Shown here: positions 47,744 through 57,030 of the stretch, piece after piece | How the letters are laid out: each line of letters opens with the position of its first letter | Position numbering within the stretch: the first letter of the stretch is position 1 | NCBI RefSeq assembly: GCF_001941965.1 | Contig: NZ_MKZO01000036.1 | Location: 186,001 to 250,000, forward strand | Length of the DNA: 64,000 nucleotides | Source: Pseudomonas putida | Lineage (GTDB): Bacteria; Pseudomonadota; Gammaproteobacteria; Pseudomonadales; Pseudomonadaceae | Reading direction: 5' to 3' | Notes under the pieces: generated by a model | Database searches by the model: none | What the model saw: the letters and a program-made list of their open reading frames with translations, nothing else | Told to the model about the DNA's origin: nothing | Translations under genes and position numbers: made by a program

Positions 47744-49228
47744 TCACTTGTTGGCGTGATAGTCGGCATCGGCCTTTTCAAAGCGCGCAATCATGCTGGA
47801 CGACGCGCGGCCCATCCGGCTCACCAGCACGATGGCGATGGTGGCGAAGATGAAGCCCGGGATGATCTCGTACAGGCTGCTGCCCGAGTAGTTCTTCCAC
47901 AGGATCACGGTCAGGGCGCCGACCACGATGCCAGCCAGCGCACCATTGCGGGTCATGCCTTTCCACAGTACCGACAGCAGCACCACCGGACCGAAGGCGG
48001 CACCGAAGCCAGCCCAGGCGTAGGCAACCAGGCCCAGTACGCGGTTATCCGGGTTGGCCGCCAGGGCGATGGAAACCAGCGCAACCGCCAGGACCATCAG
48101 GCGACCGACCCAGACCAGCTCCAGCTGCGAGGCATTCTTGCGCAGGAAAGTCTTGTAGAAGTCTTCGGTCAGGGCGCTGGAGCAGACCAGCAGCTGGCAG
48201 CTCAGGGTGCTCATCACCGCCGCCAGGATGGCCGACAGCAGGACACCGGCGATCCATGGGTTGAACAGGATCTTCGCCAGCTCGATGAACACACGCTCAT
48301 GGTTCTCGGTGACCGGACCGGCCACTTCCGGATGCGCCGAGAAGTAGGCGATACCGAAGAAGCCCACGGCACAGGTACCGGCCAGGCACAGGATCATCCA
48401 GGTCATGGAGATGCGACGGGCATTGGCGATGGATTTCACCGAATCAGCCGCCATGAAACGCGCCAGGATGTGCGGCTGGCCGAAGTAGCCCAGGCCCCAG
48501 CCCATCAGCGAGATGATGCCGATGAAGCTGGCATTGCGGAACATGTCGAAGTTCGCCGGGTTCTGCGCTTCGATGGCGAGGAAGGTGGTGTCCACGCCGC
48601 CGGTCGCCAGCAGCACGAAGATCGGCGTCAGCAGCAGGGCGAAGATCATCAGGCCGGCCTGCACGGTATCGGTCCAGCTCACCGCGAGGAAACCGCCGAC
48701 GAAGGTGTAGGCGATGGTCGCAGCGGCACCGGCCCACAGGGCGGTCTCGTAGGACATGCCGAAGGTGCTTTCGAACAGACGAGCACCGGCGACGATGCCG
48801 GACGCGCAATAGATGGTGAAGAACACCAGGATGACCACGGCGGAGATGATCCGCAGCAGGCCGCTTTGATCCTCGAAACGGCTGGCGAAGTAGTCCGGCA
48901 GGGTCAGCGCATCACCGTTGTGTTCGGTCTGCACGCGCAGGCGGCCGGCAACGAACAGCCAGTTCAGGTAGGCGCCGACGGTCAGGCCGATGGCGATCCA
49001 GGCCTCCGACAGGCCCGACATATAGATGGCGCCCGGCAGGCCCATCAACAGCCAGCCGCTCATGTCCGAGGCACCGGCGGAGAGCGCGGTCACCACGCTG
49101 CCGAGGCTGCGGCCGCCGAGAATGTAGTCGGAGAGGTTCTTGGTGGAGCGATAGGCCATGAAGCCGATCAGCACCATTGCCGCGATATAGATCACAAAAG
49201 TGATCGTGATGGGATTGCTTGCAGTCAT
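47744..49228 (-). CDS. putP: Sodium/proline symporter PutP
   Basis: A 494-residue inner-membrane transporter of the solute:sodium symporter family with about 13 helices. The first helices contain YRSTKNLSDYILGGRSLGSV and the sodium-site region ALSAGASDMSGWLLMGLPGA, both diagnostic of PutP. It brings in proline for catabolism by PutA, which is encoded divergently across a 355-bp control region with several GTTGCA motifs. Expression is probably repressed by PutA when proline is absent. Confidence 0.97.
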   Translation of the reverse strand: MTASNPITITFVIYIAAMVLIGFMAYRSTKNLSDYILGGRSLGSVVTALSAGASDMSGWLLMGLPGAIYMSGLSEAWIAIGLTVGAYLNWLFVAGRLRVQTEHNGDALTLPDYFASRFEDQSGLLRIISAVVILVFFTIYCASGIVAGARLFESTFGMSYETALWAGAAATIAYTFVGGFLAVSWTDTVQAGLMIFALLLTPIFVLLATGGVDTTFLAIEAQNPANFDMFRNASFIGIISLMGWGLGYFGQPHILARFMAADSVKSIANARRISMTWMILCLAGTCAVGFFGIAYFSAHPEVAGPVTENHERVFIELAKILFNPWIAGVLLSAILAAVMSTLSCQLLVCSSALTEDFYKTFLRKNASQLELVWVGRLMVLAVALVSIALAANPDNRVLGLVAYAWAGFGAAFGPVVLLSVLWKGMTRNGALAGIVVGALTVILWKNYSGSSLYEIIPGFIFATIAIVLVSRMGRASSSMIARFEKADADYHANK

Positions 49229-49275
49229 GTGTTGCGCCCTGGCGTTTGTTTTTATGTAGCAACAACCCTCGACGG

Positions 49276-49513
49276 GGTTGCACCCAGGCCGCGAACCCTA
49301 TGCCACAACCCGAATACGGTGCAACCTTTTTTACAAAGGCAGTTGCACCTTGTATGAAAAATCCGACAACAGCGTGTTTTTGCTCCTTTTTGGAGCAAGA
49401 AAAGCCCTTTTTATAAGCGAATGCACGCTTTAAAGCCGTTTCTGTCGTGGGGTTTTCCGCCATCGGACGAGTTGCACCGCCACCCGGAAAAAATTGGGTT
49501 GCACTAGGTTGCA
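49276..49513. promoter_or_regulatory. putP-putA control region with six GTTGCA motifs
   Basis: Six copies of the PutA-operator hexamer GTTGCA occur in the 355-bp gap: plus-strand copies at 49277, 49342, 49471, 49498 and 49508, and one on the minus strand at 49320-49325. Most are followed by CC, giving GTTGCACC. PutA of E. coli is known to bind GTTGCA through its ribbon-helix-helix domain, which is also present in this PutA. Two pairs are closely spaced (49277 with 49320/49342, and 49498 with 49508), as expected for cooperative binding. Confidence 0.8.
49379..49399. other. Inverted repeat in the putP-putA gap
   Basis: TTGCTCC, TTTTT, GGAGCAA: 7-bp arms around a T5 loop, midway between the two PutA-motif clusters. 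It could be an operator for another regulator or a transcript hairpin. Confidence 0.4.
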
Positions 49514-49583
49514 CCCGGAAACGCGCACCGCTAATCTTGGCGCCAGCTTAGCCACGGCCCAGTGGCAATAACGAGGATAAGAA

Positions 49584-52500
49584 ATGGCGACGACCACCCT
49601 TGGGGTCAAACTTGATGACCCTACCCGTGAGCGACTGAAGGCCGCTGCGCAGTCCATCGACCGCACGCCGCACTGGCTCATCAAGCAAGCGATCTTCAAT
49701 TACCTGGAGAAGCTGGAGGGTGGCGCCACCCTGACCGAACTCAACGGTCAGGCCGGACACAATGGCGACGACGCGGGCGACGTGCAGCCCGACCACAGCC
49801 ACCAGTGCTTCCTCGAATTCGCCGAAAGCATTCTCCCGCAGTCCGTGCTGCGCGCCGCCATCACCGCCGCCTACCGCCGCCCCGAGCAGGAAGTGGTGCC
49901 GATGCTGCTGGAGCAGGCACGCCTGCCGGCCGCCCAGGCCGAGGCCACCAACAAGCTGGCTGCCGGCATCGCGGAAAAACTGCGTAACCAGAAGAGCGCC
50001 AGCGGCCGTGCCGGCATCGTCCAGGGCCTGCTGCAGGAGTTCTCCCTGTCGTCCCAGGAAGGCGTGGCCCTGATGTGCCTGGCCGAAGCCCTGCTGCGCA
50101 TCCCCGACAAGGGCACCCGCGACGCCCTGATCCGCGACAAGATCAGCACCGGCAACTGGCAGCCGCACCTGGGCAACAGCCCGTCGCTGTTCGTCAACGC
50201 CGCCACCTGGGGCCTGCTGCTCACCGGCAAGCTGGTCAGCACCCACAACGAATCCGGCCTGACCTCGTCCCTCAGCCGCATCATCGGCAAGAGTGGCGAG
50301 CCGATGATCCGCAAGGGCGTCGACATGGCCATGCGCCTGATGGGCGAGCAGTTCGTCACCGGCGAAACCATCGCCGAGGCCCTGGCCAATGCGAGCAGGT
50401 TCGAATCGAAAGGCTTCCGCTATTCCTACGACATGCTCGGCGAAGCCGCACTGACCGAGCACGACGCGCAGAAATACCTGGCGTCCTACGAGCAGGCCAT
50501 CCACTCCATCGGCAAGGCGTCCCACGGCCGCGGCATCTATGAAGGTCCGGGCATCTCGATCAAGCTCTCGGCCCTGCATCCGCGCTACAGCCGCGCCCAG
50601 TACGAGCGGGTGATGGACGAGCTGTACCCGCGCCTGCTGTCCCTGACCCTGCTGGCCAAGCAATACGACATCGGCCTGAACATCGACGCCGAGGAAGCCG
50701 ACCGCCTGGAGCTGTCGCTGGACCTGCTCGAGCGCCTGTGCTTCGAACCGCAACTGACCGGCTGGAACGGTATCGGCTTCGTCATCCAGGCCTACCAGAA
50801 ACGCTGCCCGCACGTGATCGACTACGTCATCGACCTGGCCCGCCGCAGCCGCCACCGCCTGATGATCCGCCTGGTGAAGGGCGCCTACTGGGACAGCGAA
50901 ATCAAGCGCGCGCAGATCGAGGGCCTGGAAGGCTATCCGGTCTACACCCGCAAGGTGTACACCGACGTGTCCTACATCGCCTGCGCACGCAAGCTGCTGT
51001 CGGTGCCGGAAGTCATCTACCCACAGTTCGCCACCCACAACGCCCACACCCTGTCGGCCATCTACCATATCGCCGGTCAGAACTATTACCCGGGCCAGTA
51101 CGAATTCCAGTGCCTGCACGGGATGGGCGAGCCGCTGTACGAGCAGGTCGTGGGCAAGGTCGCCGATGGCAAGCTGAACCGTCCGTGCCGCGTATACGCC
51201 CCGGTCGGTACCCATGAAACGCTGCTGGCCTACCTGGTCCGCCGCCTTCTGGAAAACGGCGCCAACACCTCCTTCGTCAACCGTATCGCCGACCACTCGA
51301 TCTCGATCCAGGAACTGGTGGCCGATCCGGTCGCGACCATCGAACGCATGGCCACCCAGGAGGGCAGCGTCGGCCTGCCGCACCCGCGCATCCCGATGCC
51401 GCGTGACCTGTACGGCAGCGAGCGGGCCAACTCGGCCGGCATCGACATGGCCAACGAACATCGCCTGGCGTCGCTGTCCTGCGCCCTTCTCGCCACGGCC
51501 CACACACCGTGGAAAGCCGAGCCGCTGCTGGGTTGCGCCGCCAGCCAGGAAGCGGCCGCGCCGGTCCTCAACCCGGCGGATCACCGTGATGTGGTCGGCC
51601 ACGTCCAGGAAGCCACGGTCGGCGATGTCGACAACGCCATCCAGTGCGCGCTGAACGCCGCACCGATCTGGCAGGCCACCCCGCCGGCCGAGCGCGCCGC
51701 GATCCTCGAACGCGCCGCCGACCTGATGGAAGCCGAGATCCAGCCGCTGATGGGCCTGCTGGTCCGCGAAGCCGGCAAGACCTACGCCAACGCCATTGCC
51801 GAAGTCCGCGAGGCCGTCGACTTCCTGCGCTACTACGCGGTGCAGGCACGCAACGACTTCAGCAACGACGCCCACCGCCCGCTGGGCCCGGTGGTGTGCA
51901 TCAGCCCGTGGAACTTCCCGCTGGCGATCTTCAGCGGCCAGGTCGCTGCCGCCCTCGCCGCCGGCAACCCGGTGCTGGCCAAGCCGGCCGAACAGACCCC
52001 GCTGGTCGCCGCCCAGGCCGTGCGCCTGCTGCTCGACGCCGGGATTCCGGAAGGCGTGGTGCAACTGCTGCCGGGCCGCGGTGAAACCGTCGGCGCGCGC
52101 CTGGTCGGTGACGATCGCGTCAAGGGCGTGATGTTCACCGGTTCCACCGAAGTCGCCCGCCTGCTGCAACGCAATATCGCCGGTCGCCTGGACAGCCAGG
52201 GCCGGCCGATCCCGCTGATCGCCGAAACCGGCGGCCAGAACGCCATGATCGTCGACTCCTCGGCGCTGACCGAGCAGGTAGTGATCGACGTGGTCTCCTC
52301 GGCCTTCGACAGTGCCGGCCAGCGTTGCTCGGCCCTGCGCGTCCTGTGCCTGCAGGAAGATTCCGCCGACCGCGTGATCGAAATGCTCAAGGGCGCCATG
52401 GCCGAAAGCCGCCTGGGCAACCCGGAGCGCCTGTCGGTGGATATCGGCCCGGTGATCGACGCCGAAGCCAAGGCCGGCATCGAGAAGCACATCCAGGGCA

Positions 52501-53537
52501 TGCGCGAGAAAGGCCGCCCGGTCTATCAAGTGGCGATTGCCGACAGCGTCGAATGCAAGCGCGGCACCTTCGTCATGCCGACCCTGATCGAACTGGAAAA
52601 CCTCGACGAACTGAAGCGCGAAGTGTTTGGCCCGGTACTGCACGTACTGCGCTACAACCGCAAGGACCTGGACCAGCTGATCGAGCAGATCAATGCCACC
52701 GGCTACGGCCTGACCCTCGGCGTGCACACCCGCATCGACGAGACCATCGCCAAGGTCATCGACAACGCCCATGCCGGTAACGTCTACGTCAACCGCAACA
52801 TCGTCGGTGCCGTGGTCGGCGTGCAGCCGTTCGGTGGCGAAGGCCTGTCCGGTACCGGTCCGAAGGCCGGTGGCCCGCTGTACCTGTACCGCCTGCTGTC
52901 GACCCGTCCGGCGGATGCCATCGAGCAATCGTTCCAGCGTGGCGATGCCGGCAACAACCCGGACAGCCGCCTGCGCGAAGTTCTGCTGAAGCCGTTCGAA
53001 GCCTTCAAGGCCTGGGCCGGCAGTGCGCAGCAGAACGACCTGGTGCAGACCTGCGAGCAGTTCGCCCGTCAGTCCCAGAGCGGCATCACCCGCCTGCTGG
53101 CCGGCCCGACCGGCGAGCGCAACAGCTACAGCATCCTGCCGCGCGAGCATGTGCTGTGCCTGGCCGACAACGAAGCCGACCTGCTGACCCAACTGGCGGC
53201 GGTGCTAGCGGTGGGCAGCTCGGCGGTGGTGCTGGAAGGCGAGCCAGGCAAATCGGTGCGCTCGCGCCTGCCGAAGGACGTACAGGCGCGGATCAAGCTG
53301 GTCAGCGACTGGAACAAGGACGACGTGCAGTTCGACGCCGTCCTGCACCACGGCGACTCCGACCAGTTGCGCGGCATCTGCGAGCTGATCGCCAAGCGTC
53401 CGGGCGCGATCGTTGGGGTTCATGGCCTGTCGTCGGGTGAGACGGCGGTGGCGCTGGAGCGGTTGGTGATCGAGCGAGCGTTGAGCGTAAACACCGCTGC
53501 GGCGGGGGGGAATGCGAGTCTGATGACTATCGGCTGA
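49584..53537 (+). CDS. putA: Trifunctional PutA: repressor, proline dehydrogenase, P5C dehydrogenase
   Basis: A 1317-residue three-function protein that oxidises proline to glutamate and represses put genes. An N-terminal ribbon-helix-helix DNA-binding domain (1-46, TLGVKLDDPTRERLKAAAQS, then RTPHWLIKQAIFNYLEKLE) is followed by the FAD-dependent proline dehydrogenase barrel (about 260-560; GPGISIKLSALHPRY, LNIDAEEADRLELSLDLL, MIRLVKGAYWDSEIK). The aldehyde dehydrogenase domain (about 640-1120) has ETGGQNAMIVDSSAL and the catalytic Cys915 in GQRCSALRVLC. A C-terminal ALDH-like domain completes the long form. GAGGA precedes the ATG. It is divergent from putP and its terminator follows. Confidence 0.98.
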   Translation: MATTTLGVKLDDPTRERLKAAAQSIDRTPHWLIKQAIFNYLEKLEGGATLTELNGQAGHNGDDAGDVQPDHSHQCFLEFAESILPQSVLRAAITAAYRRPEQEVVPMLLEQARLPAAQAEATNKLAAGIAEKLRNQKSASGRAGIVQGLLQEFSLSSQEGVALMCLAEALLRIPDKGTRDALIRDKISTGNWQPHLGNSPSLFVNAATWGLLLTGKLVSTHNESGLTSSLSRIIGKSGEPMIRKGVDMAMRLMGEQFVTGETIAEALANASRFESKGFRYSYDMLGEAALTEHDAQKYLASYEQAIHSIGKASHGRGIYEGPGISIKLSALHPRYSRAQYERVMDELYPRLLSLTLLAKQYDIGLNIDAEEADRLELSLDLLERLCFEPQLTGWNGIGFVIQAYQKRCPHVIDYVIDLARRSRHRLMIRLVKGAYWDSEIKRAQIEGLEGYPVYTRKVYTDVSYIACARKLLSVPEVIYPQFATHNAHTLSAIYHIAGQNYYPGQYEFQCLHGMGEPLYEQVVGKVADGKLNRPCRVYAPVGTHETLLAYLVRRLLENGANTSFVNRIADHSISIQELVADPVATIERMATQEGSVGLPHPRIPMPRDLYGSERANSAGIDMANEHRLASLSCALLATAHTPWKAEPLLGCAASQEAAAPVLNPADHRDVVGHVQEATVGDVDNAIQCALNAAPIWQATPPAERAAILERAADLMEAEIQPLMGLLVREAGKTYANAIAEVREAVDFLRYYAVQARNDFSNDAHRPLGPVVCISPWNFPLAIFSGQVAAALAAGNPVLAKPAEQTPLVAAQAVRLLLDAGIPEGVVQLLPGRGETVGARLVGDDRVKGVMFTGSTEVARLLQRNIAGRLDSQGRPIPLIAETGGQNAMIVDSSALTEQVVIDVVSSAFDSAGQRCSALRVLCLQEDSADRVIEMLKGAMAESRLGNPERLSVDIGPVIDAEAKAGIEKHIQGMREKGRPVYQVAIADSVECKRGTFVMPTLIELENLDELKREVFGPVLHVLRYNRKDLDQLIEQINATGYGLTLGVHTRIDETIAKVIDNAHAGNVYVNRNIVGAVVGVQPFGGEGLSGTGPKAGGPLYLYRLLSTRPADAIEQSFQRGDAGNNPDSRLREVLLKPFEAFKAWAGSAQQNDLVQTCEQFARQSQSGITRLLAGPTGERNSYSILPREHVLCLADNEADLLTQLAAVLAVGSSAVVLEGEPGKSVRSRLPKDVQARIKLVSDWNKDDVQFDAVLHHGDSDQLRGICELIAKRPGAIVGVHGLSSGETAVALERLVIERALSVNTAAAGGNASLMTIG

Positions 53538-53558
53538 TAGTCGGAAGGGAAAAGAGGC

Positions 53559-53615
53559 GGGGCGGGTTTTGTGGACTCTTGAAGGGGGTTCGCGAAACCC
53601 GCCCCGTTTTGTTTT
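53559..53615 (+). terminator. putA terminator
   Basis: GGGGCGGGTTT pairs with AAACCCGCCCC across about 25 nt and is followed by GTTTTGTTTT. It lies 20 bp past the putA stop. On the minus strand it is close behind the stop of the next gene and may serve both. Confidence 0.8.
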
Positions 53616-53624
53616 GCGAAAGAC

Positions 53625-54239
53625 TCAGGACAGTCCCCACAGGAAAGAAACGGACATGGACACGGTCATGACAGCAACGTACAGCGTCCACATCAGCACA
53701 CCGACTGCGATCCAGATCCAGTTGGCCCAGGTGATCTGTGAGTTGGCTTGCCCTTGCAGATCGCCTTCATGCGTATTGATCGCCCGCTGAACACGACAGA
53801 ACAGCCAGGTGGTTATCGCGAAGTACAGAAAAGTCTCGAACAGCAGGCGGCCCCAGTGAGAGAGCTTCGGCGGCGTCAGTTCAGATGGCTCCGGGCTCAA
53901 CCAGGGTGAAACCAAACTTGCGACGATCACCAGCCACATGACCAAGGTCAGCATCAGCGGGGACCAGTCAAACCGGCGCCCCGTCGCATTGAGGCCGCGC
54001 TCGACCCGACTTAGCAACGGATACATGAAGAGCACCGGAATGATGCTGCGCAACAGCGGAACCAATGCCTCTCCAGTCGCTTGCCGGTACGCGGACCAGT
54101 TTCGATAAAACCAGTAGAAGGCGTACAGATTGCTGGTTACCAGCAACAACGCTATCAACTTGTTGATCGAAACAACATAAAACATTGGGGTTGCCGATTG
54201 CGGTGCCTCACTTGCAGCCGGAATTGGATTGGTGGTCAT
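53625..54239 (-). CDS. Four-helix membrane protein, paralogue A
   Basis: A 204-residue protein of unknown function. About four hydrophobic segments are visible, near 25-50, 80-110, 130-155 and 170-195. Conserved with its neighbour are FYVVSINKLIALLLVTSNLY, YWFYRNWSAYRQATG, the YPLLSRV segment, and VQRAIN followed by GD. There is no signal peptide beyond the first helix and no catalytic motif. It is one of two tandem paralogues on the minus strand, downstream of the other by about 110 bp. The gene begins at a plain ATG at 54239. Confidence 0.7.
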   Translation of the reverse strand: MTTNPIPAASEAPQSATPMFYVVSINKLIALLLVTSNLYAFYWFYRNWSAYRQATGEALVPLLRSIIPVLFMYPLLSRVERGLNATGRRFDWSPLMLTLVMWLVIVASLVSPWLSPEPSELTPPKLSHWGRLLFETFLYFAITTWLFCRVQRAINTHEGDLQGQANSQITWANWIWIAVGVLMWTLYVAVMTVSMSVSFLWGLS

Positions 54240-54348
54240 GAAAGAGATACCGGGTAGTTGGGAAGGGCGCTAATCAGATACCCATTTACTAGAAGGCGCT
54301 GTAGGCCATTTCTGATTGGACGGAAAGAAAAGTCGAAAAAACCCAAAC

Positions 54349-54930
54349 TCAATCACCAGGAACTGTGGTGACTTCTTCCCCGGGCAAACCAGCCCCGTGA
54401 CCGCCTAACCCTCCCAACACCAGCCAGCCTGAGGTAACGATCAATATCCACAGCCAGTTGACCACCGTCAGCCGCGCATTCCCCGTCCCCTCCGGATCGC
54501 CCTCGCAGAAGTTGATAGCCCGCTGCACCCGACGCTGAAACCGATGAAACAGCAGCACAGCTACCAACACGGTAGGCGCGAGCTCGGGTAATGGCAGCAT
54601 CACCATCCACAAGTGATGCGCGGATAACCCCATCAACAGCAGCCCGAACGCCAGCCACCAGGGCGACCAACGATAGCTGAGCCCCGCCCTGCGAATCCGC
54701 CCGTCGACCCGACACAGCAGTGAATAGAGGAACAGTTCCGGCAGCAGGATTCGCGGCAGCAACATGATCCTGGCGCCGCTGGCATTCCGGTAGAGCTCCC
54801 AGTTGCGCAATGACCAGTACAGCCAGTACAGCCCGGACGTGAAAAGCGTCATGACGATCAACTTCGGCACCGCTACCACGAAGAATGCAGGTTGTACCGG
54901 ATGCGAGGGGGAAACAGTGCTTATGGACAT
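54349..54930 (-). CDS. Four-helix membrane protein, paralogue B
   Basis: A protein of about 193 residues that shares the same plan as the gene downstream: FFVVAVPKLIVMTLFTSGLY, YWSLRNWELYRNASG, FLYSLLCRV and VQRAINFCEGDPEG correspond in order to the matching blocks there. Four hydrophobic segments are visible. The start is uncertain: I use the ATG at 54930, which gives the same N-terminal length as the paralogue, but a TTG at 54981 and an ATG at 54975 are in frame, and none has a strong ribosome site. Function unknown. The upstream gap (about 265 bp) is shared with the divergent acyl-CoA dehydrogenase gene. Confidence 0.65.
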   Translation of the reverse strand: MSISTVSPSHPVQPAFFVVAVPKLIVMTLFTSGLYWLYWSLRNWELYRNASGARIMLLPRILLPELFLYSLLCRVDGRIRRAGLSYRWSPWWLAFGLLLMGLSAHHLWMVMLPLPELAPTVLVAVLLFHRFQRRVQRAINFCEGDPEGTGNARLTVVNWLWILIVTSGWLVLGGLGGHGAGLPGEEVTTVPGD

Positions 54931-55195
54931 GAACGGAACCGTCGTGCTGGAGACGGTCCATGAAACCTGATCCATTGACAACGAGGCTGCCGGCTCGCTC
55001 CCGGTGCGAAGCGGGAAATCTCCGACATATGCCCAGAGGCGGACTACAGAGCGGAACGCGCTTCAGACCGATCCCAAGATCGGCCAATTCTCCGTAGTCC
55101 CCCCTTCTACCCCACCATCACCCAAACCTATTTCCCTGTGCAGCCCCCTCCCCGCCCTCCTAGACTCGCCCCACACCGACTCAAGGACCGCCGCC

Positions 55196-56998
55196 ATGAC
55201 CGAGACCCTGCTCAGCGCCCGCAACCTGGCGTTCGAACTCTATGAAGTGCTGGATGCCGAAGCCCTGACCCGCCGCGAGCGTTTCGCCGAGCACAGCCGC
55301 GAGACCTTCGACGCCGCGCTGACCACGGCCCGGACCATCGCCGAGAAGTACTTCGCCCCGCATAACCGCAAGGGCGACGAGAACGAGCCACGCTACGAGA
55401 ACGGCGAGGCGCTGCTGATTCCGGAAGTGAAGCCCGCAGTGGACGCCTTCCTCGAAGCCGGCTTCCTCAACGCCAACCGCGACTTCGAAGCCGGTGGCAT
55501 GCAACTGCCAACCCTGCTGTCCCAGGCCTGTTTCGCCCATTTCCAGGCCGCCAACGCCGGGACCACGGCCTACCCTTTCCTGACCATGGGCGCCGCCAAC
55601 CTGATCGAGAGTTTCGGCAGCGAGGAGCAGAAACGCCTGTTCCTCCAGCCGATGATCGACGGCCGCTTCTTCGGCACCATGGCCCTGACCGAACCCCATG
55701 CCGGCTCGTCACTGGCGGATATCCGTACCCGTGCCGAGCCTGCCGCCGATGGCAGCTACCGCCTGCGCGGGAACAAGATCTTCATTTCCGGCGGCGACCA
55801 TCCGCTGTCGGAAAACATCGTGCATATGGTCCTGGCCAAGCTGCCGGACGCGCCGCCCGGGGTGAAGGGCATTTCCCTGTTTATCGTGCCCAAGTTCCTG
55901 GTCAATGCCGATGGCAGCCTCGGCCCGCGCAACGATGTGACCCTGGCCGGGCTGTTCCACAAGATGGGCTGGCGCGGTACCACGTCCACCGCCCTGAACT
56001 TCGGCGATAACGGCAACTGTGTCGGCTATCTGGTGGGCAAGCCGCACCAGGGCCTGGCCTGCATGTTCCAGATGATGAACGAGGCACGCATCGGCGTCGG
56101 CATGGGCGCGGTGATGCTGGGCTACGCCGGCTACCTGTATTCCCTCGACTATGCGCGCCAGCGCCCGCAAGGTCGCCCGCTGGACAACAAGGACCCGTCC
56201 ACCCCGGCAGTGCCGATCATCGCCCACGCCGATGTGAAGCGCATGCTCCTAGCCCAGAAGGCCTACGTCGAAGGCGCCTTCGACCTCGGCCTGTACGCCG
56301 CCCGGCTGTTCGACGACACCCAGACCGCCGAAACGCCCGAGGCCCGCCAGCAGGCCCACGAACTGCTCGACCTGCTGACCCCGATCGTCAAGTCCTGGCC
56401 CTCGGAGTTCTGTCTCAAGGCCAACGAGTTGGCGATCCAGATCCTCGGCGGCCACGGCTACACCCGCGAGTACCCGGTAGAGCAGTACTACCGCGACAAC
56501 CGCCTGAACCCGATCCACGAAGGCACCCACGGCATCCAGTCCCTCGACCTGCTCGGACGCAAGCTGGCACAGAACGGCGGCGCCGGGCTGAAGCAACTGG
56601 TGCGCCTGATCGCCGGCACCTGCGAGCGCGCCCTCCAGCACCCGCAACTGGACGCCCTGCGCCAGCCGCTGGAGCAACTGCTGAACCGCCTGCAAGGCGT
56701 GACCCTGGGCCTGCTCGGCGACATGGCGACCGGCAAGGTCAACGCCGCCCTGGCCAACTCGGCGCTGTACATGAAGGCCTTCGGGCATTGCGTGATCGGC
56801 TGGCGCTGGCTGGAGCAGGCGATCCGCGCCGAGGAGGGCCTGGCCACGGCCAGCGAGGCGGACCGCGACTTCTATAAAGGCAAGTTGCAGGCGGCGCGAT
56901 TCTTCCTCACCTGGGAAGTACCGCCCTGCCATAATGAGCTCACCTTGCTCGAAGCACGTGACGACACCTGCCCGGGCATGCAGGAAGGGTGGTTCTGA
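55196..56998 (+). CDS. Acyl-CoA dehydrogenase, long form with C-terminal extension
   Basis: A 600-residue FAD enzyme that makes the first double bond in acyl-CoA oxidation. The central domain carries GTMALTEPHAGSSLADIRT, HKMGWRGTTSTALNFGD and the MMNEARIGVGMGAVMLGYAG helix; the catalytic Glu442 is in LNPIHEGTHGIQ. About 120 extra residues at the end match the acetyl-CoA-dehydrogenase C-terminal-like domain of long-chain members. The ATG at 55196 was chosen because the conserved N-terminal domain begins there. Chain-length preference is unknown. It is 32 bp upstream of a TldD-type gene. Confidence 0.93.
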   Translation: MTETLLSARNLAFELYEVLDAEALTRRERFAEHSRETFDAALTTARTIAEKYFAPHNRKGDENEPRYENGEALLIPEVKPAVDAFLEAGFLNANRDFEAGGMQLPTLLSQACFAHFQAANAGTTAYPFLTMGAANLIESFGSEEQKRLFLQPMIDGRFFGTMALTEPHAGSSLADIRTRAEPAADGSYRLRGNKIFISGGDHPLSENIVHMVLAKLPDAPPGVKGISLFIVPKFLVNADGSLGPRNDVTLAGLFHKMGWRGTTSTALNFGDNGNCVGYLVGKPHQGLACMFQMMNEARIGVGMGAVMLGYAGYLYSLDYARQRPQGRPLDNKDPSTPAVPIIAHADVKRMLLAQKAYVEGAFDLGLYAARLFDDTQTAETPEARQQAHELLDLLTPIVKSWPSEFCLKANELAIQILGGHGYTREYPVEQYYRDNRLNPIHEGTHGIQSLDLLGRKLAQNGGAGLKQLVRLIAGTCERALQHPQLDALRQPLEQLLNRLQGVTLGLLGDMATGKVNAALANSALYMKAFGHCVIGWRWLEQAIRAEEGLATASEADRDFYKGKLQAARFFLTWEVPPCHNELTLLEARDDTCPGMQEGWF

Positions 56999-57030
56999 CG
57001 GGGAGCCACCTCCAATCAGGAGCTCCGCGC

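Noticed and set aside
49548-53192. Very long minus-strand open frame (about 1200 codons) opposite putA
   Set aside because: It mirrors the codon structure of putA on the other strand, has no recognisable domain, and putA is a complete, motif-rich gene. Long antisense frames are common in GC-rich DNA.
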